From Glaciecola sp028401415 (lineage in GTDB: Bacteria > Pseudomonadota > Gammaproteobacteria > Enterobacterales > Alteromonadaceae), in the NCBI RefSeq assembly GCF_028401415.2, contig NZ_CP171821.2:2480001-2544000 (forward strand): DNA of 64,000 bases, in the 5' to 3' direction. This document shows, piece by piece, positions 27,201 to 36,800 of this stretch (positions within the stretch are counted from its first letter, which is position 1; each line of letters starts with the position of its first letter). A program made the position numbers and the translations under genes. The notes beneath the pieces were generated by a model. It made no database searches. It had not been told where the DNA came from and saw only the letters and a list, made by a program, of their open reading frames with translations.

Positions 27201-27838
27201 TCAGATGCAATATGGTGAAGCGTGATGAGAAATACGTATTCCTTGTCACCAAGTGCAAAAAGCGTGGCTCTTATAATCGAGTCTTTTGATAAATCAAAGG
27301 GTGTCTGAATGTCAGCTTTGAGTAAGTCAATAAGCGTTTTTTCTTTGTCTTGATGATTAGTTAAGTCGATGTCGTTTAATGTGATCTTACTCTGAGCTTT
27401 AATATATTGCTGTGCGACACCATTTTCATTTGCTCGATACACGGTTCTCAAAATTTCATGACGCTGTATCAGTTGGTTTAACGCTTCCTGAAGTGCATTT
27501 TTACTAAGGCTACCCTTTAGTTTGAACGCAAACGGCATATGAAAGGCATTTCTGGTTCCATGAACCTGTTGATCCGTCCAAAGTATCTGTTGATTAAATG
27601 ACAAAGGAACACCACTATTCTCATCAATTGAGCTCCGATTTGATTTCACTACCTGTGATAACAATCCGGTATTGTTTTGCTGTAAGTAGGCTTTGATCTC
27701 TTCTTTGCGAGAGATAAGCGAATCTTTAAGATCATCATCTATCCCATTTTCTGGTAGTTGGCATACCAAGTTCTGCTCTGAAAGCTTTATTTTTACGCCA
27801 CTATTTCTCAGTGTCTTTAATAACTGTTGGATGCTCAT
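21269..27838 (-). CDS. NRPS3: docking-C-A(Val)-PCP-C-A(Val)-PCP
   Basis: A 2189-residue bimodular synthetase. Residues 1-60 are a TubC-type docking domain (MSIQQLLKTLRNSGVKIKL). Module 1: an LCL-like C domain with HHIASDGWS (about 211), A from about 520, PCP with GGDSIL (about 1062). Module 2: C of the YPVSQLQQGMLYHS subtype with HHAILDGWS (about 1264), A from about 1580, PCP with GGHSLL (about 2128). Specificity residues read as DALWIGGTFK and DAFWLGGTFK, both valine-type. The module 1 A-PCP is a copy of the cassette repeated in NRPS1, and the module 2 A-PCP is a copy of the last A-PCP of NRPS2. There is no epimerisation domain. The ATG overlaps the NRPS2 stop (ATGA), with GGAGAGG upstream. 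Confidence 0.93.
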   Translation of the reverse strand: MSIQQLLKTLRNSGVKIKLSEQNLVCQLPENGIDDDLKDSLISRKEEIKAYLQQNNTGLLSQVVKSNRSSIDENSGVPLSFNQQILWTDQQVHGTRNAFHMPFAFKLKGSLSKNALQEALNQLIQRHEILRTVYRANENGVAQQYIKAQSKITLNDIDLTNHQDKEKTLIDLLKADIQTPFDLSKDSIIRATLFALGDKEYVFLITLHHIASDGWSMGILLQELTQIYNGIVEGNPQVLPELSLQYSDYAIWQKNWFNSEEGTRSIEYWKSQLDNLPTIHGLTLDYQRPETQTFNGLTYKSIIKNTEMRALKQLCQQEGVTLFMGLHAIISIMLARFSGENDIVVGASVANRNQPELAGLIGFFVNMLVLRSSIDEGQTFRQFLHQSKEVLNEAYTHQQVPIAKLLETLKPVRSLSHNPLFQIVMVLQNNDQSEVNFTDLEVEAMSPDQEGSKYDLTLGMLDTDDGLVLNWEYNNDLFAESSIQKMAEYTMHLVESFMLKPDSPISEINCVDKTNIEQLKHWQGEASHESGDVWQAFEAVVKSQPDGIAVREGERQVSYQALAERVAQWSSVLQAEGVSSGEAVGVLLERGVDAITAILAIVRCGARYVPLDKGYPDTRIASMLSTAGVSVVLTDGSEHEGMKGARSLALQDIDKRRCAPCEAVSRSGVSGLYVMYTSGSTGTPKGVQVPDGAVLRLCRQPTLSLSAQDTLLLQAPLVFDASTLELWGALLNGATVAIGQGGAMSVPRLAQDIEQYGVSVLWLTASLFHVVMDEQPDALSGLRCLIAGGDTLSGRHVSEYLGADASRKLVNGYGPTEATTFSCLYAMNTHDAHQDVPIGYPLAQSSCYVLNDAAQRVPLGVPGELYVGGAGLADGYLGESVKTALAFVPNPYGPAGSRMYRTGDRVRYNAAGALEFLGRQDAQVKIRGYRIELGEISHALDSYEGLVHALVWVDEEGGHKRLMAAVSGEVDAVEVQGYLRDSLPDYMQPHRVHVLSQMPLTINGKIDKAQVMRMLAAQDKESQGESAAQPASELEARLIAIWEDVLQVDSVSRHDSFFELGGDSILSIQLAARAAADDIHFSLEDLFEHDTVAALAKAIGQEQTTDTHHQQTQAFELIDKELAAQLPNEIEDAYPVSQLQQGMLYHSFLGEGKGIYHDIIHYRIGLPFARDAFFQTINILTERHAVLRTGIDLESYACPLQLVHKALSPTIEIYENEDDLKNTLDRWQEKELALSFEKNSKSLIRFAAFTSSEDEFYFGLSFHHAILDGWSEASLTAEFLTTYEKILKKEWQAQTELNLTYRDFIKHELEAINDKSQADAWTALRDIELSRVKLPDAGPERENEAVSESQSSLAVSSAISGDESKALRDLAKEFGCSLKTIMLSIHLKTLALASNQTNVVSGVSFHGRPELLDSEKVLGLFVNILPLAVNTEQGSWKSLVCAVELAYKEIMQRRFYPLAQIKRDLDGHALFDVSFNYTQFNVLWQDDSEAGTQLNNQRGGIAENSLPFSVNVQSYPDRDDIYFSVTTLKEHYPAGVGLSYSRLYRQVLSQMLQHTQSAHDNVVSESDLASLRQWNDTGAPLVQWCLHELFEGQVRARPQAIAVTYGQTSLTYAQVNAQANQLARYLQAQRQVSAETLVGVCLPRSFQLLVAILAVLKAGGAYVPLDPTYPTERLSMMQKDADLHTIVTSHELDSQSWLSSAEQVVIDSEQVQSALAEQSMDDLRLPCKPEQLAYVMYTSGSTGMPKGVMVEHRNVASLVCDVHHIDLTTQTKTLLHSPICFDAATFEIWAAWLNGGCIAVHQGNSADVEALASSIKCFGVSTLWMTSGLFDVFSELVQYPLPALQQLLVGGDVVNPQAVRAVQKRNPQLQCFNGYGPTENTTFSTLYRIPDEISDTTALPIGQPLDNRQCYVLNTHLQALPIGVTGELYVGGAGVARAYLNREDLTEQRFIDNPFYDPAQTGSSRKLYRTGDLVRWQADGQLYYLGRNDFQVKLRGFRIELGDIENALLKQEGVKEALVLAQESPAGKHLVAYYRAKERFNSDVLRQRLSQQLPDYMLPQYLINVAQFPLTANGKIDRSALPAPQLQETQAYEAPQGQTEQALADIWKELLGIERVSRHDNFFMLGGHSLLVTRLNHKFRSAFDIEIPLSTLIAASDLKAQSTLVEHYSILANNQSLISDADKVEELSW
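21438..23480. repeat. Val A-PCP block shared with NRPS2, copy in NRPS3
   Basis: About 2.04 kb that matches 27998-30040 at an offset of 6560 bp with very few differences. It covers the last part of the C domain, the whole DAFWLGGTFK A domain and most of the PCP. The ends are sharp: sequence on both sides is unrelated or clearly diverged. Confidence 0.88.
24436..26289. repeat. Val A-PCP cassette, copy 4 (in NRPS3)
   Basis: About 1.85 kb nearly identical to the A-PCP part of the NRPS1 tandem repeat (for example 40720-42574). The upper end lies in the C-A linker at the residues KHWQGEASHESG. The lower end lies just inside the next C domain, at IEDAYP. Here the cassette is attached to an unrelated LCL-type C domain. 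Confidence 0.9.
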
Positions 27839-30800
27839 AGTTTAAGAACCTCTCCGTGATCAGACGTTGTTTTTGCCGAATCAGCTAACCAAAGATGTGT
27901 ATCAATCGAGTCTGCTTGACTCACTAAAGTAGGAAGTGCCAAAAGGTCATTGAGAGACAATTTAGCCTTGAATTTCTCGTTTATTTTTTTCAATAGTCGA
28001 GTGACCAAAAGCGAATGCCCACCGAGCATAAAGAAGTTGTCATGCCGACTAACTCGCTCAATCCCCAACAGCTCTTTCCAGATGTCAGCCAACGCTTGTT
28101 CTGTCTGTCCCTGCGGTGCTTCATAAGCCTGTGTCTCTTGAAGTTGAGGCGCAGGCAATGCGCTACGGTCTATCTTACCGTTGGCAGTTAAGGGGAACTG
28201 CGCGACATTGATCAAATACTGCGGCAGCATGTAATCAGGAAGTTGCTGGCTTAAGCGCTGGCGAAGCACATCACTGTTAAACCTTTCTTTTGCCCGATAA
28301 TAGGCCACTAAATGCTTACCCGCAGGACTCTCTTGCGCTAGCACCAGTGCTTCTTTGACCCCCTCTTGCTTGAGCAATGCATTTTCTATATCGCCTAACT
28401 CGATCCTAAAGCCGCGCAGTTTGACTTGAAAATCATTGCGCCCCAGATAATAGAGCTGACCGTCCGCTTGCCAGCGCACTAAATCGCCTGTGCGGTATAG
28501 TTTGCGGCTGCTGCCCGTTTGCGCTGGGTCGTAAAATGGATTGTCGATAAAGCGCTGCTCGGTCAAGTCTTCTCGGTTGAGATAGGCGCGAGCCACTCCG
28601 GCGCCACCAACATATAGCTCGCCTGTGACGCCAATCGGTAGCGCTTGAAGATGGGTGTTGAGCACATAGCACTGTCGATTGTCCAAAGGCTGTCCAATGG
28701 GGAGTGCTGTGGTATCACTTATCTCATCAGGGATACGATATAAGGTACTGAAGGTCGTGTTCTCAGTGGGCCCATATCCATTAAAACACTGCAGCTGTGG
28801 GTTGCGTTTTTGTACCGCTCGCACTGCCTGTGGATTGACAACATCCCCTCCTACCAAAAGTTGCTGGAGTGCGGGTAGAGGGTATTGCACAAGCTCGCTG
28901 AATACATCAAATAGGCCTGATGTCATCCAAAGTGTGCTAACACCAAAACACTTGATGCTACTGGCTAACGCCTCTACATCTGCTGAATTGCCTTGATGCA
29001 CGGCAATACATCCGCCATTTAACCATGCCGCCCAAATTTCAAAGGTGGCTGCATCAAAACAGATGGGGGAATGCAGCAACGTCTTTGTCTGTGTGGTTAA
29101 ATCAATGTGATGGACATCACATACCAAAGACGCAACATTGCGATGCTCTACCATGACCCCTTTAGGCATGCCAGTAGAGCCTGACGTGTACATTACGTAT
29201 GCCAGTTGCTCGGGTTTGCAAGGCAATCGTAAATCGTCCATGCTTTGTTCAGCCAGTGCAGATTGCACCTGCTCACTGTCGATGACCACTTGTTCCGCAC
29301 TGCTTAACCAGCTTTGACTATCCAACTCATGGCTGGTCACAATCGTATGTAAGTCCGCGTCCTTTTGCATCATGCTCAAACGCTCTGTGGGGTAGGTGGG
29401 ATCCAGCGGCACATAGGCGCCGCCAGCTTTCAACACAGCCAGTATTGCCACGAGCAGTTGAAAAGAACGAGGGAGGCAAACACCCACCAATGTCTCAGCG
29501 CTTACTTGACGCTGCGCTTGTAAATAGCGAGCCAGCTGATTAGCTTGAGCATTCACCTGAGCATACGTGAGCGACGTTTGTCCATAAGTGACAGCAATGG
29601 CCTGTGGACGCGCACGCACTTGCCCTTCAAATAACTCATGCAAACACCACTGCACAAGCGGAGCACCCGTGTCATTCCATTGCCTCAAGGACGCTAAATC
29701 AGACTCCGATACCACATTATCGTGAGCGCTTTGGGTATGCTGAAGCATTTGGCTAAGCACTTGACGATACAGCCGGCTATAACTTAGTCCTACCCCTGCT
29801 GGGTAATGCTCCTTAAGGGTTGTAACCGAGAAATATATATCATCGCGGTCGGGATACGATTGTACGTTGACGCTAAAGGGAAGGCTATTTTCAGCGATGC
29901 CCCCACGTTGATTATTCAGTTGTGTCCCAGCTTCACTGTCATCCTGCCACAGCACATTAAACTGCGTATAGTTAAATGACACATCAAACAAGGCATGGCC
30001 ATCCAGATCTCGCTTTATCTGAGCTAAGGGATAAAAGCGATGGCGCTCTATTTCTCGACAGTGTTTATCCACCGCTTCAATTAAGCTTAACCAGTTGCCC
30101 TTCGGCAACTCAACACACACCGGGAGTATGCTGACAAATAAACCAAGTACTTTTTCACTATCTATAACTTCTGGACGCCCGTGAAACGACCCCCCTGTTA
30201 CCACACGCTCACTTGCGCAAGCTAAGGATAGAGCCTTTAGATGCGCACTAAGAAGCAGTGTTTTTAACGAGTAACCACTGCGTTGTCCAAGCGCTCGCAA
30301 TGCGCTTGATAGCTCACTTCCCAAACTGCATGACACGGCATCTGAAAGCGATAACTCAAGTACATGCTCATCGGCCTGTGGCTCATCGGCGGCGACTAGC
30401 TGCACTTGACTGACCGTTACTCCGTCTAAGTGCGTCCAATATGCTTTGTGTGCTTTATCAGATAAGGCCTGTTGCTCCATCGCAATGAAAGAACGATAAC
30501 TTGCTTGCAATGGCGCCGCCTCAACCCAGTCATTCGATAAACGACGGCGATATTCAGACAATAGCTCTGCAATTAAACTGGCTTCACTCAAACCATCAAC
30601 AATCGCGTGATGGTTACTGAAACTGAGAATAAATTTGTCTTCAGACACTACATGAGCAGCCACCCGCAACAACGGATAATCCTCTGGCGCAAAGCCTCGC
30701 GCATGCTCTTTGGCTAACCATTGTGATAATGCAGATGTGTGTTCATTTTCAGCTATTTGATATATCTGAAGCTCAACCTCAGCTGTTTTATGCACAAGCA

Positions 30801-33800
30801 GCAGTGGTTGCTCATAAGTATCCAAAGCGATTTGTGTGCGCAGCATGTCATGACGCGATGTTAAGTTATCTAGCGTCGCTTTCAGGCAGGCAGCATCGAA
30901 GCTCAAGTCGACTGGATAATGCACTATGTCATGATAGACACCGTCTCCTGGTGAACGACGACTGTGATATAGCATTCCTTGCTGTAATTGACTGACAGGG
31001 TAGGCATCTTCGATGGTATCAGGAAGTTGTGCTCGCGATACTGGGTCAATTAAGTCAAACGCAGCATAGCGCTCGTCGGCATCATTTTGCACAACATGCA
31101 GTGCAACCGCTTCTATGGTTTGATATTGAAACAAATCCTGTAGCGATAGCTGATAACCTTGTTTACGCAGTTTGCCTACCACTTGCAAACTCGAAATCGA
31201 ATCCCCTCCTAAGGCGCTAAAACCTAAATTAATGCCTATCTCTTTGAGGCCTAACACCTCTTGCCAAATCTGACATAATAAGCTTTCTATCGCTGAGCGT
31301 GGTGCTTGTAGCTCACCACTGCCTATTCGGTCCGATAACCCGGGCGCAGGGAGTGCTTTTTGATCCAGTTTGCCATTAATGGTTAAGGGCATTTCCTCAA
31401 TATGTACATAGGCAACCGGCACCATATATTCGGGTAAGTAAGCGTGTAAATACGCGCTTAGTTCTGGGGATTCTATGGGAGTGCCAGTATAGTAGGCACT
31501 TAGCAAGGGCTCGTTCTGTGCCGTGTGATACATTATCACCACAGCATCATTGATGCCGTCCAGCTTCAATAGCTGACGACTAATATCACTCAACTCTACA
31601 CGATGGCCGCGAATTTTTACTTGATGATCACATCGCCCCAAATATTCAATATCACCGTTATCCAGGCGACGGGCTATATCTCCTGAGCGATACCAGCAAC
31701 ACTCGCTATCTGGCAAATGTACAAAACGTTGCGATGTCAACTCTGGGCGGTTTAGATAACCCTCACTGACCCCTGCTCCTCGGATGTAAATCTCACCCGG
31801 GACACCCGTGGGGACCGGCTGTTGCCATTCATCCAACAACTGGATATCTAAATCTGGCAATGCTTGACCGATTAGGCTTCCTGCATCAGGACGAACACAA
31901 TCGTCTCGTGTGACGGGCCGGTATGTTACGTGTACGGTGGTTTCAGTAATACCATACATATTCACCAAGCGTGTATTATCGCAAGCATTACCTGCGTCAA
32001 ACCATGGCAATAACTTACATAACTCCAACGCTTCACCACCAAAGACAAGCTGACGTAATTGATGTTTATCTCGCTGCGCTATCAAATGCGGCATGACCGC
32101 ATAAAAGGCCGTGGGCGTTTGATTGAGTACAGTCACGCCTTGCTCACAAACCAGTTGGGCAAAGCTTTGCGGATCACGCGTAATGTGACGCTCAGGGATA
32201 ACTAAGCGGCCGCCGTGTAATAATGCTCCCCACATTTCCCATACAGAAAAGTCGAAGGCGTAGGAATGGAACAAAGTCCATACATCGGTGTGATCAAACT
32301 CAAACCACGTGTGGGTAGATTTAAACAGTCGGCTAACATTATTGTGGGTAACTTTCACCCCATTGGGACGCCCAGTAGAGCCGGAGGTGTATAGCACGTA
32401 GGCCAAGTCTTGTTCACTGACCTGAACATCCACTGATTGCTCGTTATCAACTGCGATTTCTCCGCTGGTGTATTGAGCAATGCCATCCCCCCAGGCTTCT
32501 AGCCGATCTTGCACGATAACCAAAGCTGGTTTAGCGTCTTCTAAAATATCGACTTGGCGCTCCAGCGCTTGTTTAGGGTCGATTGGAATATAAGCGGCGC
32601 CGGTTTTTAGTATCGCAAGTAAGGTGACTATGAGATCGTTGCTATGCTCACAACACACACCAACGAGTTTGCCTCGTTGCACGCCCTTGGCGATGAGGCC
32701 ATGAGCGATGCGATTACTGGCCATATCCAGTTGTTGATAACTAAGGCTTTGCTGTTTGAAGCTAAGAGCAGTGTTAGTAGCAAAGCGCTGACACGCTTGT
32801 TCAAACAGCGATACGATGGAATCTGCTTGATATTCTGATAGCTCTTTTGTGGATAGTTCATTAGTAAAAATCTGTCTGTGAGACTGATCAGTATTGTTCG
32901 CCATGCGATCGAGCACTTGACGATACAACCGGCTATAACTTAGTCCTACCCCTACTGGGTAATGCTCCTTGAGAGTCTCTACAGAGAAATAAATATCATC
33001 GCGGTCGGGATACGATTGCACGTTGACGTTAAAGGGAAGGCTATTTTCAGCGATGCCCCCACGTTGATTATTCAGTTGTGTCCCAGCTTCACTGTCATCC
33101 TGCCACAGCACATTAAACTGCGTATAGTTAAATGACACATCAAACAAGGCGTGGCCATCCAGATCTCGTTTTATCTGAGCTAAGGGATAAAAGCGATGGC
33201 GCTCTATTTCTCGACAGTGTTTATCCACCGCTTCAATTAAGCTTAACCAGTTGCCCTTCGGCAACTCAACACACACCGGGAGTATGCTGACAAATAAACC
33301 AAGTACTTTTTCACTATCTATAACTTCTGGACGCCCGTGAAACGACCCCCCTGTTACCACACGCTCACTTGCGCAAGCTAAGGATAGAGCCTTTAGATGC
33401 GCACTAAGAAGCAGTGTTTTTAACGAGTAACCACTGCGTTGTCCAAGCGCTCGCAATGCGCTTGATAGCTCACTTCCCAAACTGCATGACACGGCATCTG
33501 AAAGCGATAACTCAAGTACATGCTCATCGGCCTGTGGCTCATCGGCGGCGGCTAGCTGCACTTGACTGACCGTTACTCCGTCTAAGTGCGTCCAATATGC
33601 TTTGTGTGCTTTATCAGATAAGGCCTGTTGCTCCATCGCAATGAAAGAACGATAACTTGCTTGCAATGGCGCCGCCTCAACCCAGTCATTCGATAAACGA
33701 CGGCGATATTCAGACAATAGCTCTGCAATTAAACTGGCTTCACTCAAACCATCAACAATCGCGTGATGGTTACTGAAACTGAGAATAAATTTGTCTTCAG

Positions 33801-36800
33801 ACACTACATGAGCAGCCACCCGCAACAACGGATAATCCTCTGGCGCAAAGCCTCGCGCATGCTCTTTGGCTAACCATTGTGATAATGCAGATGTGTGTTC
33901 ATTTTCAGCTATTTGATATATCTGAAGCTCAACCTCAGCTGTTTTATGCACAAGCAGCAGTGGTTGCTCATAAGTATCCAAAGCGATTTGTGTGCGCAGC
34001 ATGTCATGACGCGATGTTAAGTTATCTAGCGTCGCTTTCAGGCAGGCAGCATCGAAGCTCAAGTCGACTGGATAATGCACTATGTCATGATAGACACCGT
34101 CTCCTGGTGAACGACGACTGTGATATAGCATTCCTTGCTGTAATTGACTGACAGGGTAGGCATCTTCGATGGTATCAGGAAGTTGTGCTCGCGATACTGG
34201 GTCAATTAAGTCAAACGCAGCATAGCGCTCGTCGGCATCATTTTGCACAACATGCAGTGCAACCGCTTCTATGGTTTGATATTGAAACAAATCCTGTAGC
34301 GATAGCTGATAACCTTGTTTACGCAGTTTGCCTACCACTTGCAAACTCGAAATCGAATCCCCTCCTAAGGCGCTAAAACCTAAATTAATGCCTATCTCTT
34401 TGAGGCCTAACACCTCTTGCCAAATCTGACATAATAAGCTTTCTATCGCTGAGCGTGGTGCTTGTAGCTCACCACTGCCTATTCGGTCCGATAACCCGGG
34501 CGCAGGGAGTGCTTTTTGATCCAGTTTGCCATTAATGGTTAAGGGCATTTCCTCAATATGTACATAGGCAACCGGCACCATATATTCGGGTAAGTAAGCG
34601 TGTAAATACGCGCTTAGTTCTGGGGATTCTATGGGAGTGCCAGTATAGTAGGCACTTAGCAAGGGCTCGTTCTGTGCCGTGTGATACATTATCACCACAG
34701 CATCATTGATGCCGTCCAGCTTCAATAGCTGACGACTAATATCACTCAACTCTACACGATGGCCGCGAATTTTTACTTGATGATCACATCGCCCCAAATA
34801 TTCAATATCACCGTTATCCAGGCGACGGGCTATATCTCCTGAGCGATACCAGCAACACTCGCTATCTGGCAAATGTACAAAACGTTGTGATGTCAACTCT
34901 GGGCGGTTTAGATAACCCTCACTGACCCCTGCTCCTCGGATGTAAATCTCACCCGGGACACCCGTGGGGACCGGCTGTTGCCATTCATCCAACAACTGGA
35001 TATCTAAATCTGGCAATGCTTGACCGATTAGGCTTCCTGCATCAGGACGAACACAATCGTCTCGTGTGACGGGCCGGTATGTTACGTGTACGGTGGTTTC
35101 AGTAATACCATACATATTCACCAAGCGTGTATTATCGCAAGCATTACCTGCGTCAAACCATGGCAATAACTTACATAACTCCAACGCTTCACCACCAAAG
35201 ACAAGCTGACGTAATTGATGTTTATCTCGCTGCGCTATCAAATGCGGCATGACCGCATAAAAGGCCGTGGGCGTTTGATTGAGTACAGTCACGCCTTGCT
35301 CACAAACCAGTTGGGCAAAGCTTTGCGGATCACGCGTAATGTGACGCTCAGGGATAACTAAGCGGCCGCCGTGTAATAATGCTCCCCACATTTCCCATAC
35401 AGAAAAGTCGAAGGCGTAGGAATGGAACAAAGTCCATACATCGGTGTGATCAAACTCAAACCAAGTGTGGGTAGATTTAAACAGTCGGCTAACATTATTG
35501 TGGGTAACTTTCACCCCATTGGGACGCCCAGTAGAGCCGGAGGTGTATAGCACGTAGGCCAAGTCTTGTTCACTGACCTGAACATCCACTGATTGCTCGT
35601 TATCAACTGCGATTTCTCCGCTGGTGTATTGAGCAATGCCATCCCCCCAGGCTTCTAGCCGATCTTGCACGATAACCAAAGCTGGTTTAGCGTCTTCTAA
35701 AATATCGACTTGGCGCTCCAGCGCTTGTTTAGGGTCGATTGGAATATAAGCGGCGCCGGTTTTTAGTATCGCAAGTAAGGTGACTATGAGATCGTTGCTA
35801 TGCTCACAACACACACCAACGAGTTTGCCTCGTTGCACGCCCTTGGCGATGAGGCCATGAGCGATGCGATTACTGGCCATATCCAGTTGTTGATAACTAA
35901 GGCTTTGCTGTTTGAAGCTAAGAGCAGTGTTAGTAGCAAAGCGCTGACACGCTTGTTCAAACAGCGATACGATGGAATCTATTTGAAAAATAACGGGTTG
36001 TTGTTGATTATCGTACTTCAGTTCCAGGTGGCAACAAGTCGATTCTGGTGCTTCTGCCATGCGATTTAAGATCGATTCATAAACACCGATGAAACGTTTG
36101 AGATCATTACTTGTGTACGATGATTTGTCCAACTCGATAAAAACTTCTGGACGCTTATCACTTTTATTATAGGTAGCTTGAACAGTGAATGCGTAGTTGG
36201 TTTTCTCAAAGCCTCTTACATCGTCTAGATCTTGTTTTTCTAAATGTGAAGACTCATCAAATGAAGTATAGTTAAAGATGTGATTGAAAAATTCCGCTCC
36301 ATTGTGCTCCTTTTTGAGTAATCCAAGAGGATATCTTCGGTGAGGAAGCAGCTCAGTTTCAGACTCTGCAATATCTTTGATCAATTCTGACCACGATTGC
36401 TTTTCAATTTTTGTTCGAAACGGAACGGTATTTAAAAATAGACCGAGTACAGATTCAGCACCTAGTTTTTCTGGTCTGCCGTTAACAACCAAGCCACTTA
36501 TGACATCTTTCTTTCCGCTCAAAGCGGAAATGGCGCGTTGATGTGCAGTTAGCAGTAGAGACTTATATGACACGCCCAGTGCTTGCCTGAGTAACTCCAG
36601 TTTATGAGCGGTCTTATCAGCAATTTTTATTTGAGCAGCATGTCGCTGTGAATCATCAAAATCGTCATGAACTGAAGCACTTTTTACTTCAGACAGGGTA
36701 TGATTGGATAAAAGCTTATTCCAATATTCTTGAGTCGCTTTACTATTTATTGATTTTTTCTCTGCGGCTATAAAATCTCTGTATTTTGTAGCCGATTTTT

